64,000 bases of DNA from Methylomonas sp. MK1 (GCF_000365425.1 NZ_AQOV01000001.1:62001-126000), one strand, 5' to 3'; positions 28,249 to 37,653 are shown, counted from the stretch's first letter. Program-made: numbers and translations. The notes: a model not told the origin generated them from the sequence alone.

Positions 28249-28636
28249 GGTAGTAACAATGGCTTTTGAAGTTTTACACAGTCTGCCCTAAGCTCGACGC
28301 ATTTCAGCAATCGATATCGGCCTACTAGGCTCGAAATTTTCTGAGCCTGTCATGCTCGCACAGTCTAGTTTGAGGGTATTTAAAAGCACCTGGACTTACC
28401 CGTTCACGGAACACCTGTCCTTACTTTGCGACTTTTTTTTGATTGTGACGTGCTTTTATTGTCAGCGTCAATCACATAAAAATTGGGTTATTTCAGCTGC
28501 CGAAAGCGTATTTCATATTTTCGCTTGCCCATCCTCCAACTGGATTATGTCCATGAGGATTTTTTAACGCCTTGTGCTTATTTTTGGCCGTTGTCACACA
28601 CCACGTAATGGGTAACGGAAAACATTAATTCGATTC
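28249..28636. other. 388-base gap without a recognised gene
   Basis: The sequence is A+T-rich with T-tracts (near 28430 and 28560). One short plus-strand frame passes through it, but it has no ribosome-binding site and no recognisable protein. It probably carries the promoter of the leftward membrane-protein gene. I see no hairpin or repeat of note. Confidence 0.4.
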
Positions 28637-29059
28637 TCAATTGATTAAATGCGGCTGCAGAGCGGAGCGAAGCTGGGTGATTCGTTGTTCCGCCTGGTAG
28701 CCCGCATAGGGTAGGCTGGCGAGCTTTCCCCATACCGGCGCCGGCCAGGCCTTATCGGTTTGGTAGCGCACCACATGGTGCAAATGCAATTGCGGTACGA
28801 GATTGCCGATTGCGGCAATATTGAGTTTGTCGGGGTGATAAATATTTACAAGTGTCTCGGCAAGTAGGCAGGACTCGGCTTGCAGAGCCTGTCTATCCGC
28901 CTGGTCAAGCTGATAAATTTCTCTGATATTGTGGCGCCTTGGTACCAGGATGAACCAGGGATATTGGCTATCGTTCATCATTAACAATTCCGTTAGCGCA
29001 AAGCTCCCTACGTTAAAACAATCTTGCGCTAGTTTTTGATGAAGTAAGAAGTGCGGCAT
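28637..29059 (-). CDS. HIT-family nucleotide hydrolase
   Basis: The 140-residue protein has the histidine-triad signature in PQLHLHHVVRY near the C terminus (about 90-98). Upstream family features are DSQYPWFILVPRRHNIREIY and KLNIAAIGNLVPQ. HIT enzymes hydrolyse or transfer nucleoside monophosphates linked to amino acids, sugars or phosphates. Length and motif fit the short bacterial HIT-domain proteins. It stands alone, with no obvious operon partner. Confidence 0.88.
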   Translation of the reverse strand: MPHFLLHQKLAQDCFNVGSFALTELLMMNDSQYPWFILVPRRHNIREIYQLDQADRQALQAESCLLAETLVNIYHPDKLNIAAIGNLVPQLHLHHVVRYQTDKAWPAPVWGKLASLPYAGYQAEQRITQLRSALQPHLIN

Positions 29060-29276
29060 GGCTATCTCAACTGAAGAATAAAGTTTTATTGTAGCTATTT
29101 ACCCATCAGCTATGCCGACTTTTACGCTAATTTATTTCCTGGCAACAAGTTTAAACTGCTGCAATTTCGCAGTAAGTATGTAGGTATTTTCGTTATCGTC
29201 TATGCTAAGACCAAATTGCTGATTTGATACCTAGATTTTTTAAAGCACATAAACATTTTCATGGGGGGGAGAAATA

Positions 29277-30644
29277 ATGATGACGATGCAAAATAAGACC
29301 GGCGCAATATCCGGCCCTAGTTACCCGCTGGTACGGTTAAAACTTGGCGTGCTGTTGATAGGTTTCAGCTTCTCGGCTGCCACGCCAGCCGTGTCGCCTA
29401 TCGCGGGATTGCTGCAAAATACCGACGGCATCAATTCCAGCCAGAGCAATATGGCAAATGTGATTGAAATTGCCTGTCCAGGCGGGCGGGGAATTAACTC
29501 GGACGATTTTCAGAATCGCTGCGATGCGGTAGTGGGTTCCGCTCTTAACCAATCAATACCGCAGACATTTAACGCGCTACAACAAACCTCACCCGAGCAG
29601 ATACCGTCGCAAGGCGTTTCTGCTACGCGCACTTCTTTCAACGCGATTGCCGGACGGATGTCCGCCTTGCGAGCCGGTGCTCGCGGCTTTCAGGTCGCCG
29701 GCTTGGGTAGCGGTGCGGTGCCGATCAATTTGGCTTCGCTGGCAAACCCGCTTGGCGGCGCGGCGGGTGATAGTGGCGACGTTTGGGACCGATTGGGCGG
29801 TTTCGTCAACGGCAATTACAACACCGGCAATGTCGATACGGATGTCAATCAACTGGGTTATAACTTAAATAGCGGCAGCATTAATGCCGGCATAGACTAT
29901 CGCTTTGGTAATGATTTGATTGTCGGTGCGGCGTTTACCTATACGCGCACCGAGTCCAGTTTCGACCGCAACGGCGGTACCTTGGATAGCGATGCTTACA
30001 CCGGCGCGCTTTACAGTACCTACTACGCAACGGATAACTTGTATTTTGACGGTGTGGCGACCATGGGCGCCATCGATTACGCGTCGGTGCGGCATATCCA
30101 ATATACGGTACCCAGTGAAACGGTAAATACACTTGCCAAAGCTGCGCCTACCGGGAACCAATACTCAGTTAGCGTAGGCAGTGGCTATAACTTTGCGGTA
30201 AAACAATGGCTGTTTAATCCCTATGTAAAAGCCAATTACATCAAACTCGATGTCGACGGTTTTAGTGAATCAGGCGGCAGCGGCTGGGGGATGGCATTTG
30301 CAGATCAGGGTGTCGAGTCGGTCACCACCACGGTTGGTAGTCAGATTTCCTACGCGGTTAGTACGGCTTGGGGTGTGTTTACGCCCAATGTACGCGGCGA
30401 ATGGCATCATCAGTATAAAGACGGCAGCCGCAATATCGCGGTACGCTTTCTAGGCGATAACAGCAGCGGGTTAACCTTTAATACGGTGACTAACGCGCCG
30501 GACCGCAATTATTTCACGGTGGGTACGGGCGTATCGGGTACCTTTGCACAAGGCTTAAGCGCCTTTTTGAACTACGACGCGCTAGTGGGATACCGGGACG
30601 TGGAAAGTCATTTATTTACACTGGGCGCCCGCCTGGAGTTTTAG
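29277..30644 (+). CDS. Outer-membrane autotransporter-type barrel protein
   Basis: The 455-residue protein has an N-terminal signal-like segment (about 19-45). A short passenger region of about 140 residues includes a Cys pair in IACPGGRG and NRCDAVV. The C-terminal autotransporter beta-domain runs from about 165 to the end, with alternating aromatic strands (WDRLGGFVNGNYNTG, INAGIDYRFGNDLIVGAAFT) and the terminal Phe expected of Bam substrates (GARLEF). The passenger is too short for an enzyme domain. GGGGGGAGAAAT precedes the start; three in-frame ATGs lie within four codons. Isolated gene, function unknown. Confidence 0.8.
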   Translation: MMTMQNKTGAISGPSYPLVRLKLGVLLIGFSFSAATPAVSPIAGLLQNTDGINSSQSNMANVIEIACPGGRGINSDDFQNRCDAVVGSALNQSIPQTFNALQQTSPEQIPSQGVSATRTSFNAIAGRMSALRAGARGFQVAGLGSGAVPINLASLANPLGGAAGDSGDVWDRLGGFVNGNYNTGNVDTDVNQLGYNLNSGSINAGIDYRFGNDLIVGAAFTYTRTESSFDRNGGTLDSDAYTGALYSTYYATDNLYFDGVATMGAIDYASVRHIQYTVPSETVNTLAKAAPTGNQYSVSVGSGYNFAVKQWLFNPYVKANYIKLDVDGFSESGGSGWGMAFADQGVESVTTTVGSQISYAVSTAWGVFTPNVRGEWHHQYKDGSRNIAVRFLGDNSSGLTFNTVTNAPDRNYFTVGTGVSGTFAQGLSAFLNYDALVGYRDVESHLFTLGARLEF

Positions 30645-30717
30645 CCCGAGGATTCCGAGGCCGGCTTGTGCGAAGAGTCACCTGACTTATCCCACAAGCC
30701 TGATTTGCCCACGAGAA

Positions 30718-31575
30718 TTAGGGCTGCCGTAACAGCTGTTCGCACAAAGCCGGTAACGGCGGTGGCGGCAGCGGCACGTTTTTCGACGGGGCTTTGGCTT
30801 CTGCGGAAAACCACCAAGCCAGGCTGGCGTCGCAACCGTCGCCAGCAGGCAACGGTTCTTGCGAGTCGCAATTTAGGTTATGCGTTGGACATTTCAAGCG
30901 TACATGAAAATGATCGTCGTGTTTCCACCATGGGCGAATCTTACGCAACCATTCGCCGGCTCCGGCACTTTTGGTGGTGCACAACTCTTGTTTGATGCTG
31001 GGGTTTACAAAAATCCTGTCAACCTCCGGCTGGCGTGCAGCGGCTTCCAGAACCTTTGCCAGATCCGGAGACCAATGCCGGTAATCGATAGTATCGTTTT
31101 GCATGTCCACGACCGACGGCGCGCTCCAGGTTTCGCGTTCGTTGGCGCTTAGCTGCCGATTACTGGCTTGTTCCGATAACAAAAACCATATATCCACATC
31201 CAAGCCTGATTGATGGCTGCGATGGCCGCTTAAGGTCGGGCCGCCGCGCGGTTGCCCCAAATCGCCAATCAACAACGAGCCTAGTTTTTGTTCAGCACTG
31301 AATTGGCCCAAGTGCTGGATAAAGCCGATTAAATTGGGGTGCCCATAATAGCGATGGCGGGACAGGCGCATCACTTGATAGCCTTGGCCGTCCAGGGGCA
31401 GGGTGGCAGCGCCGCTGATGCAGCCGCTGGTGTAGGTGCCTATGCTTTCGCTGGATTCCTGGGTCGGTGTGGTCATCTTGGCCCAGTCATGAGCGGTTGA
31501 GCCGGCCTTAACCTCGTAGCTAACGCTAAAAACGGCAACGCCTAATAATAATGTCGAAAGGGCAGCAAGTCGCAT
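30718..31575 (-). CDS. mepA: Penicillin-insensitive murein endopeptidase MepA
   Basis: A 285-residue exported LAS-type zinc endopeptidase that cuts D-Ala-meso-DAP cross-links in peptidoglycan. The signal peptide is about 1-25. The metal motif SGHRSHQSGLDVDIW gives His and Asp ligands, and KHDDHFHVRL gives the distal His. Cysteines (TSGCISG, ELCTTKS, LKCPTHNLNCDSQE, DGCDASL) match MepA disulfides. It follows the acyltransferase-3 gene by 36 bases on the same strand and probably shares its transcript. Confidence 0.93.
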   Translation of the reverse strand: MRLAALSTLLLGVAVFSVSYEVKAGSTAHDWAKMTTPTQESSESIGTYTSGCISGAATLPLDGQGYQVMRLSRHRYYGHPNLIGFIQHLGQFSAEQKLGSLLIGDLGQPRGGPTLSGHRSHQSGLDVDIWFLLSEQASNRQLSANERETWSAPSVVDMQNDTIDYRHWSPDLAKVLEAAARQPEVDRIFVNPSIKQELCTTKSAGAGEWLRKIRPWWKHDDHFHVRLKCPTHNLNCDSQEPLPAGDGCDASLAWWFSAEAKAPSKNVPLPPPPLPALCEQLLRQP

Positions 31576-31611
31576 GATGAAGTGGCCAGGAAATGGAGTG
31601 ATTGGTTGGGA

Positions 31612-32748
31612 TTATAGCGTCGGCTTACCGATGGCGGCTATTGCATCGGTCACGCGTCGTCCCAAACTCATGCTGGGTATCTCCAGCCAGTGATAGAACA
31701 GCAAGGAAACCCCTTGTACGCAAGCTATCGTGACTAACCAGCCGCCAAACCATAAAGCCAGACGATTTTCAGTAAATCCTTCCAGAAATTTTAAAACCAG
31801 CGGTGTCAGACAAATCAGGATGGCCATATGGCTTAAATAGGCGCTGTAAGACACTTTGCCTATTTGCCGTAACACCGGTTGCGACAGCAAGCGTTGCGCA
31901 TCTTTAGACCCAAGCACGAACATCAAAATCAAGCCCGCGCCCAAGCCGGAGCCTAGCCAGACCGCCGTATCGCCAAATATGTCGGACGGCACAAACGTAC
32001 CGCAGGTATAAAACGCTAAGCCGGCCAATAGCAGTAAACGCCGATGCCAGCGCCGACCGGATAAGTAATGGGTTAGGTCGGTATAGTGTCTGGCAATAGT
32101 CATACCCAATAGAAAATGCAGCAAGAAAATCGACACACCTAACAGGCTCGTGGCCAATAGACCAAAAAACACCAGCCAGGAAGTGCCTCGTCCCGCCAGC
32201 AATAAACCTACTGGCAACAGCAGAGAAAGCACCAGTTCAATACTTAAAGTCCAAGCCTGTGGCAGTAGTACGATCAAGGATGGTAATTTCAATAAAAAGC
32301 TCTCGCGCAGCATATCGGCAGGGGTTAACGGAAATTTATGCCACATGCCGGTTATCCAGTCGGTCGGCGGCAGACTGGTTTGGAGTATATCGCTGTCGAA
32401 CGTGTGCAAAAACAGGCCCGTGCTGATCAGCAAAACCAGTAAATAGGGCAGCCAGATCCGAAACATCCGATTGATCAAAAAGCGCGCCAAATGGAATTCG
32501 CTGAGATCCGGTATATGTCCCGCGCGAAAATAGCGCAAAGACAGCACCACACCACTGAGCACGAAAAACATCGAAACCGCCGCCGAGCCGTCCCACCAAA
32601 TGTGTAGCGGCGAGAAATCCAGCACTTGCTGACAGAGCGGCGTTTCGCAAGGTAGTCCATAAGCGATCACGAAATGTTCGCTGATAACGGCCAAGGCCGC
32701 CAGACCGCGAATGGTGTCCAGGTAACTGATATGAGTTTTAGGCGCCAC
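31612..32748 (-). CDS. Acyltransferase family 3 (OafA/YrhL-like) membrane protein
   Basis: The 378-residue product has about ten membrane helices. The N-terminal signature is ISYLDTIRGLAALAVISEHF, with the conserved Arg and catalytic-type His. FFVLSGVVLSLRYF follows, as in the family. Members O-acylate polysaccharides, lipid A sugars or other envelope glycans at the inner membrane. Pairing with mepA suggests an envelope substrate; acetylation of peptidoglycan or O-antigen is possible but not shown. Confidence 0.88.
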   Translation of the reverse strand: MAPKTHISYLDTIRGLAALAVISEHFVIAYGLPCETPLCQQVLDFSPLHIWWDGSAAVSMFFVLSGVVLSLRYFRAGHIPDLSEFHLARFLINRMFRIWLPYLLVLLISTGLFLHTFDSDILQTSLPPTDWITGMWHKFPLTPADMLRESFLLKLPSLIVLLPQAWTLSIELVLSLLLPVGLLLAGRGTSWLVFFGLLATSLLGVSIFLLHFLLGMTIARHYTDLTHYLSGRRWHRRLLLLAGLAFYTCGTFVPSDIFGDTAVWLGSGLGAGLILMFVLGSKDAQRLLSQPVLRQIGKVSYSAYLSHMAILICLTPLVLKFLEGFTENRLALWFGGWLVTIACVQGVSLLFYHWLEIPSMSLGRRVTDAIAAIGKPTL

Positions 32749-32951
32749 GGGCTTGAGTCTTTTAAAGTAGGAGGTATCGGCTGGGATAGGTATAGCAGGC
32801 TTTGGCTATTCGGCTATCTGTGCGCTGTTTTATTTGCCGGGTGTTCTGCAAGCCCAAGACGCCGATGAGCCAACCGTGGCTGTCAACCCCGCGAAGGAGG
32901 GATGCCCGATCAGCGCTTTAAAGCCGAGCAAACAACGCCTTTGCCTTTAAG

Positions 32952-34340
32952 TTAATTCCATTGCGATTTGCGTACATTGAAATTGCGGCCTTTGATTTTT
33001 CCGGCCCGCAAACAGGTCAAGGCTTTATCGGCGCTGCCGCGCTTCACCGCGACGTAGGCGTGTTTATCGAAGATATCGATTTTGCCCACTTCGCCACCGG
33101 ATATACCGTTACCGCCGGTCAACGCGCCCAAAATGTCGCCCGGCCGCATTTTATCTTTGCGTCCACCGTCTATCCACAGTGTGACCATGGGTGGCTCGAA
33201 GCGGTGTTCGCTGCTGAGTTTAAACGGGGCGATTTCGTCCCACTTTACGGAGCCCGCAATATATTCTTCAATGGCTTTGACGCGGTTCATTTCCGCTTCG
33301 CTGACCAAACTCAGCGCCAGTCCTTTCGCGCCGGCTCGGCCGGTGCGGCCGATTCGGTGCACGTACACTTCCGGGTCCCAAGGCAGTTCGTAATTGATCA
33401 CTGCCTGCATGTCTTTGATGTCCAGGCCGCGCGCGGCGACATCGGTGGCAACCAGAATCGAACAGCTTTTATTGGCAAAGCGCACCAGCACCTGATCGCG
33501 GTCTTTTTGCTCCAAATCACCGTGCAGGGCCTGCACGGAAAAACCGCAATTGGTCAAAGTATCCGCTACGTCCTGACATTCGCGCTTGGTGTTACAAAAC
33601 ACCACTGTCGATTCCGGGCGATGATAAGCCAGCAAATAACCCAAAGCGTTTAGGCGCTTGGCTTTGTCTACTTGATGAAAGCGTTGTTCGATAGGATTGT
33701 CGTGATGGCTGGTTTCGACGCTGACCGACACCGGTTTGAATTGAAACTTTTGGCTCAAGGCCCGAATCGGCTCCGCGTATGTCGCGGAGAACAACAGGGT
33801 TTGCCGATGCGTCGGCGCATAAGAGATCACGTCGGAGATGATGTCGGCAAAGCCCATGTCCAGCATGCGGTCGGCCTCGTCCAGTACCAACACTTTTAAA
33901 TGATCCAGGCGCAAGCTGGCTTTTTGCAGATGCTCCTGCAAACGGCCCGGCGTTCCCACCACTACATGCACGCCGTGTTCCAGTGAACTGCGTTGCGGGG
34001 CAAACGGTGTGCCGCCGCATAGAGCCAGAACTTTGATGTTCTGAGTGAAGCGGGCCAATTGTCTGATTTCCTTACATACCTGGTCGGCCAGTTCGCGGGT
34101 AGGGCAGATCACCATGGCTTGCACTTTAAAGCTGCTTAAATCCAGCCGCGACAACAAACCGATGCCAAACGCCGCGGTCTTGCCGCTACCGGTCTTGGCT
34201 TGGGCAATCACATCCTTGCCTTCTAGTATATGCGGTAGGCTTTCGGCCTGAATCGGTGTCAGGTGGGTGTAGCCCAAGGATTCGATGTTTTCCAGTAGGG
34301 CGGGTTTTAACGGCAGGGACGAAAATTCAGGTGTATTCAC
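32952..34340 (-). CDS. dbpA: ATP-dependent RNA helicase DbpA
   Basis: GTG at 34340 is chosen because it gives 462 residues, close to E. coli DbpA, and the protein aligns from there (VNTPEFSSLPL); an upstream in-frame ATG would add 26 unlikely residues. DEAD-box motifs are complete: Q motif TPIQAESLP, AKTGSGKT, PTRELA, DEAD, SAT, ARGLD and HRIGRTGR. The C-terminal DbpA RNA-binding domain (TLWIDGGRKDKMRPGDILGAL) recognises hairpin 92 of 23S rRNA, so the role is late 50S ribosome assembly. Confidence 0.93.
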   Translation of the reverse strand: MNTPEFSSLPLKPALLENIESLGYTHLTPIQAESLPHILEGKDVIAQAKTGSGKTAAFGIGLLSRLDLSSFKVQAMVICPTRELADQVCKEIRQLARFTQNIKVLALCGGTPFAPQRSSLEHGVHVVVGTPGRLQEHLQKASLRLDHLKVLVLDEADRMLDMGFADIISDVISYAPTHRQTLLFSATYAEPIRALSQKFQFKPVSVSVETSHHDNPIEQRFHQVDKAKRLNALGYLLAYHRPESTVVFCNTKRECQDVADTLTNCGFSVQALHGDLEQKDRDQVLVRFANKSCSILVATDVAARGLDIKDMQAVINYELPWDPEVYVHRIGRTGRAGAKGLALSLVSEAEMNRVKAIEEYIAGSVKWDEIAPFKLSSEHRFEPPMVTLWIDGGRKDKMRPGDILGALTGGNGISGGEVGKIDIFDKHAYVAVKRGSADKALTCLRAGKIKGRNFNVRKSQWN

Positions 34341-34694
34341 AAAGACTCTAATCGATAAGATGCGGCACGCTTGCCGACATGCGGAAGGCAATGATAACAG
34401 AGTTGGGCTTTTGGTCATTGCTCAATCAACAGGCTGCCGGGCTTGCAATTTGCAGCCGATTTTAAGTCACTGCATCCCGGCAAGATTCACATAAAAACAC
34501 AGTTAAACATTAGGAATTTCCACATTATAAACATTTAAATATTTAGACCTACGGCAAGAGTGGCGGTTATTTCTGACTATAATTTACATCATCAAATCAG
34601 CTATTGATCTTTTGATACTATCAGTTAAACGACGAAATGAAAAAATGCAGGATTTGGGAAAAGGGTGTAAGAAAACGAAAAAAGGAGAGCGGCT
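34341..34694. other. Divergent intergenic region
   Basis: This A+T-rich region separates dbpA from the unknown plus-strand gene starting at 34695. It carries an AAAGGAGAG ribosome-binding site at its right end and TATAATT-like boxes (for example near 34578). No repeat, hairpin or small gene is convincing. Confidence 0.4.
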
Positions 34695-35336
34695 ATGGGC
34701 GTTAACGACGGTCTGATGATAAGCGATTTTAAGGCAGGCCAAGCAAGGCAAGAGCTTGGCAATTGGTATATACCTCAGTCTCATATAGACGCATTTGTTA
34801 AAGACACGGTTCGCGTCGAGACTTTACCGGCAGGATTCAAACTTTTCAAATTAACCAAGGGGGAAGCCAAATCCGATCCCAAGTATGGAATAACGCCATG
34901 GTGGAGTTCGGTAAGCCCATTTAAGGAAGACTACGAAGGCGCTATTGGTCGATTCGAACAAGCTAAGCTTAATAAAATTGATATGAGTGCAATGTCGCGT
35001 TATATGGCTGCTGTGCCGATTGACTGGAATGAACTGGACAACTATATCGAAATATCATTAAAAGTGACTGCATCCGGCTTTTGGGGCACCTTCGCGCCGC
35101 AAGAAAAGTGGCACGATAAGCACAAGCAGAATCTCGCCGTAGAAATGAGCCGTGGTAGAGCCACGCCGGCAAGCCGCACGATGGGGATAAAGGATGCCGT
35201 TCTTCCGGATGAACTGGGTGCGCTGGAAGCTTGGCAATTTTACATACCAGGTTTGCAAGAGGAGCATATTAGCCGGGAAAACCGTGTGATCTCTGCTCAC
35301 GACATGGTCGCTCTGCAAGCATATTTTTTTGCATAA
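34695..35336 (+). CDS. Soluble protein of unknown function
   Basis: The 213-residue protein (MGVNDGLMISDFKAGQARQE) has a strong ribosome-binding site (AAAAGGAGAG). There is no signal peptide or membrane helix. Conserved-looking blocks are LPAGFKLFKLTKGEAKSDPK, YGITPWWSSVSPF, MSRYMAAVPIDWNEL and AWQFYIPGL. The TPWWSSV block after a LPAGF-K strand faintly recalls the ADP-ribosyltransferase layout, but no catalytic glutamate pair is evident, so I do not assign it. No operon partners. Confidence 0.65.
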   Translation: MGVNDGLMISDFKAGQARQELGNWYIPQSHIDAFVKDTVRVETLPAGFKLFKLTKGEAKSDPKYGITPWWSSVSPFKEDYEGAIGRFEQAKLNKIDMSAMSRYMAAVPIDWNELDNYIEISLKVTASGFWGTFAPQEKWHDKHKQNLAVEMSRGRATPASRTMGIKDAVLPDELGALEAWQFYIPGLQEEHISRENRVISAHDMVALQAYFFA

Positions 35337-35500
35337 ATTTTGGATCAACCCGCAAGAAGCTTGATAGAACTCGCAGGCTGATAAGTATTCAAAGTTGCTC
35401 TCGCTCGGCGACCTCCATTTTGACGTCATTGCGGGCACCATGAACGCCAATACCTTCATTGCCTTCCTGCATAAACTTGAGACGATTAATAACAGCACGC

Positions 35501-36244
35501 ATGAGCAAAACCACACCAGCCAACATCAAACTAACGCTTTACGGCAAGCCTATCGAACTGGAAATCAGCGCGCCGACGCAAAAGGTGACGCCGGTGGCAA
35601 TGCTGCCGACACTGCATCGCCTCAACAACACGTTTGTCGAAACCGCAGTAGCTGCCTTCGTTGCGGACCAGGAGACCATCTCCTGCCAAGCCGGCTGCGG
35701 TGCCTGCTGCCGACAAGTCGTGCCGTTGGCGGAATTTGAAGCCTATCAAATCGCCGGTGTGGTCGAACAATTGCCCGAGCCCAGACGTTCGGCGGTCAAG
35801 CAACGCTTTGCCGACGCTTGCGAAAAACTGGACGCTATTCAGTGGCTGAGCCGACTTGAAGGGATGCTGGCTGATGGTACGAGCCACGAAGCGGTGCAGC
35901 AACACGCGCTGACTTATTTTCAGCAAGGCGTGCCCTGTCCGTTTTTGGAAGCGGAAAGCTGCTCCATCCATCCGGTCCGGCCATTGGCCTGCCGGGAATA
36001 CCTGGTGACATCGCCGGCCGAATATTGCCAAAACCCGACACCGGAGCACGTCAGACATATCGAGTTGAAATTTCAGGTGTCCAAAATTGTCCGCAAACTA
36101 TGGCGCACCAGCCACATCAAAGACCTGGATTCGGTGCCGATGATTTACGCCTTGCAATGGGTCAAGAAACACCCCAACCAATTTCCGAAAAAGCGCGGCG
36201 AGGATTGGCTACGGGAATTTTTTGATTACATGGCGAATCCGTGA
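35501..36244 (+). CDS. YkgJ-family cysteine-cluster protein
   Basis: The start at 35501 (MSKTTPANIKLTLYGKPIEL) gives 247 residues; it lacks a good ribosome-binding site but matches the onset of the domain. CQAGCGACCRQVVPL is the YkgJ-type cluster, and further Cys occur in GVPCPFLEAESCSIHPVRPLAC. This eight-Cys arrangement probably binds zinc or an Fe-S cluster. Members are widespread; function is not established. The ending MANP overlaps no other gene, and REP repeats follow directly. Confidence 0.85.
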   Translation: MSKTTPANIKLTLYGKPIELEISAPTQKVTPVAMLPTLHRLNNTFVETAVAAFVADQETISCQAGCGACCRQVVPLAEFEAYQIAGVVEQLPEPRRSAVKQRFADACEKLDAIQWLSRLEGMLADGTSHEAVQQHALTYFQQGVPCPFLEAESCSIHPVRPLACREYLVTSPAEYCQNPTPEHVRHIELKFQVSKIVRKLWRTSHIKDLDSVPMIYALQWVKKHPNQFPKKRGEDWLREFFDYMANP

Positions 36245-36277
36245 CGGCAGTTTTTTCGCCGTTTTGTTATCGTTTAT

Positions 36278-36378
36278 CGTTCTCACGCTCCGCGTGGGAA
36301 CGCCCGCCCCGGACACTCCAGCGTTTTATCGTTCCCACGCTCCAGCGTGGGAATGCAGCCTCAGACGCTCCAGCGTCG
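36278..36378. repeat. REP-type palindromes, left of RAYT gene
   Basis: Three palindromes lie in a row: cgttctcacgctccgcgtgggaacg (36278-36302, one mismatch in the stem), cgttcccacgctccagcgtgggaatg (36330-36355) and gacgctccagcgtc (36364-36377). Related palindromes occur right of the RAYT gene and in the biosynthetic operon at 39.6 kb. They are the presumed substrates of the RAYT enzyme. Confidence 0.85.
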
Positions 36379-36380
36379 AA

Positions 36381-36911
36381 CTACCATACATCAATCTCAA
36401 TCAAGCCTCCCAGTCCCACATAATTAGAAGCACTGGAATATCGCCAATGCTCCGGCAAACTCACATAACCCCGCTTCACCGGATTGGCATGAATATATTC
36501 CAATTTCTCCCGCATCATTGCTTCACTAAGAATCAACTCCGCATGCACACCTTCCTGCCAGAACTGAAACTCCCGGTCATGCTTGTGCGCGCATTTGGCA
36601 AACCGCAATCTTTGTAATAAACGTTCGGCCTGTTTTGCCTGCAAGTGATCTATGATTCGCCGCGCGGTAAAGGCTTTGAAACTGGCAGCAGATTTATCCA
36701 GCGCGGCACTCTGCGCGATGAAATGCAAATGGTTTTCCAAAATCACGTAACCGTAAAGCTTTAAACCGACGTGTTGTCGCTGAAATTGCCAGCAGTCGAG
36801 CAGGATTTGCACGGTATCTGGTCGAGTAAATACCGGCAGCCATTCCACCACCGTGCAGGTCAGGAAATGCACTTGCTGGGGTTCAGTGATGGTGTAGCGG
36901 CTTCGGCCCAT
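36381..36911 (-). CDS. REP-associated tyrosine transposase (RAYT)
   Basis: The 176-residue Y1_Tnp protein begins MGRSRYTITEPQQVHFLTCT. Its HUH pair is in YVILENHLHFIAQS, and the probable catalytic Tyr is in KLEYIHANPVKRGYV. RAYTs are domesticated or semi-autonomous relatives of IS200 transposases that nick and spread REP palindromes. Both flanks carry such palindromes in inverted orientation, the arrangement expected of this family. The frame is intact. It is unrelated in sequence detail to the TnpA at 17.1 kb. Confidence 0.93.
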   Translation of the reverse strand: MGRSRYTITEPQQVHFLTCTVVEWLPVFTRPDTVQILLDCWQFQRQHVGLKLYGYVILENHLHFIAQSAALDKSAASFKAFTARRIIDHLQAKQAERLLQRLRFAKCAHKHDREFQFWQEGVHAELILSEAMMREKLEYIHANPVKRGYVSLPEHWRYSSASNYVGLGGLIEIDVW

Positions 36912-36930
36912 TGGGTGCTCGTTGGTTCAG

Positions 36931-36977
36931 GACGCTGGAGCGTCTGGGGCTGCGTTCCCACGCGGAGCGTGGGAACG
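36931..36977. repeat. REP-type palindromes, right of RAYT gene
   Basis: gacgctggagcgtc (36931-36944) and a palindrome with arms cgttcccacgc and gcgtgggaacg (36953-36977) mirror the left-side set. With the left set they bracket the transposase gene as one unit. Confidence 0.85.
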
Positions 36978-36994
36978 ATGGAATGTGATGCTCG

Positions 36995-37624
36995 CTAATT
37001 CCTGTAACTCGCGAGCCAAGATTTCAGTGTTTCAAAGTCGTGTAGCCCAATACCGTATTTCAGAGGAGTTGCAAAATCTATCGCATTCTTGGTAAAGAAG
37101 GAAGTCGTCACAATCACGCCTTTTGTAGCACGCTCGGAGTTTGTAACCCCATGAATCGCTCGGACCACTTCTACCCCTACCTTATTCTTTGGTCCGTATC
37201 GCTTACATTCAACCAAATAAAGTAAGCTACCGAGCGCATCGGAACGCGCAGCTAGGATATCTCTCCCGCCATCACGAGTTCGCGGGGTAAGTGTAGGTTC
37301 GAAACCTTGAGCCCGAAGCAATTCGGCAACAAGTTCTTCGAACCGCCAAGGATGCAGGTCATAAAGAAGTTCGGGGTGCTTGGCGAGATGGCGGATCAGT
37401 TCGTCGTTAACTTCAGCTACTGAACGCACTAATCCCGGGTCTGCGGCACCAGTCCCAACAGAATAGAGAACCGGGGAGTCGCTATTTTTGCCGAAAGATT
37501 TTTTCGGGCATCCTGCTGGAAAAAATCGGCAAAAATTACGCGACCGCTTATGCCTACGGCGCCCCGATTCGTCCGCGTCACCTCGTTCCGACCCAACAAG
37601 GGGTCGAAACATCGGCTCTCGCAT
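36995..37624 (-). CDS. Mrr-like restriction endonuclease-fold protein (start uncertain)
   Basis: The C-terminal two-thirds form an Mrr_cat domain: DLHPWRFEELVAELLRAQGF, then RDGGRDILAAR and YLVECKRYG, giving the D...ExK nuclease site. Q is replaced by H/N in AIHGVTNS. Such enzymes cleave modified DNA or act in defence. The first about 50 residues (MREPMFRPLVGSERGDADES onward) are Arg/Gly-rich, look like read-through of intergenic sequence, and contain no domain. The true start may lie near 37470, or the gene may be a 5'-truncated copy of a larger one. Confidence 0.75.
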   Translation of the reverse strand: MREPMFRPLVGSERGDADESGRRRHKRSRNFCRFFPAGCPKKSFGKNSDSPVLYSVGTGAADPGLVRSVAEVNDELIRHLAKHPELLYDLHPWRFEELVAELLRAQGFEPTLTPRTRDGGRDILAARSDALGSLLYLVECKRYGPKNKVGVEVVRAIHGVTNSERATKGVIVTTSFFTKNAIDFATPLKYGIGLHDFETLKSWLASYRN

Positions 37625-37653
37625 GACTTAACGCCGTGTCGCGATGCCTTGCA

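Noticed and set aside
30663..30700. 8-base stem (GGCTTGTG/CACAAGCC) between the barrel gene and mepA as terminator
   Set aside because: The loop is 22 bases and there is no T-run, so it is too weak to call.
32749..32951. Small secreted-peptide-like frame (ending VAVNPAKEGCPISAL...) between acyltransferase and dbpA
   Set aside because: The hydrophobic leader and the Cys-containing tail are in a frame without an ATG, GTG or TTG; an overlapping ATG frame stops early. Could be a frameshifted remnant, but not supportable.
36278..36378. REP palindromes as a CRISPR array
   Set aside because: The units are palindromes of unequal spacing without unique spacers of constant length.
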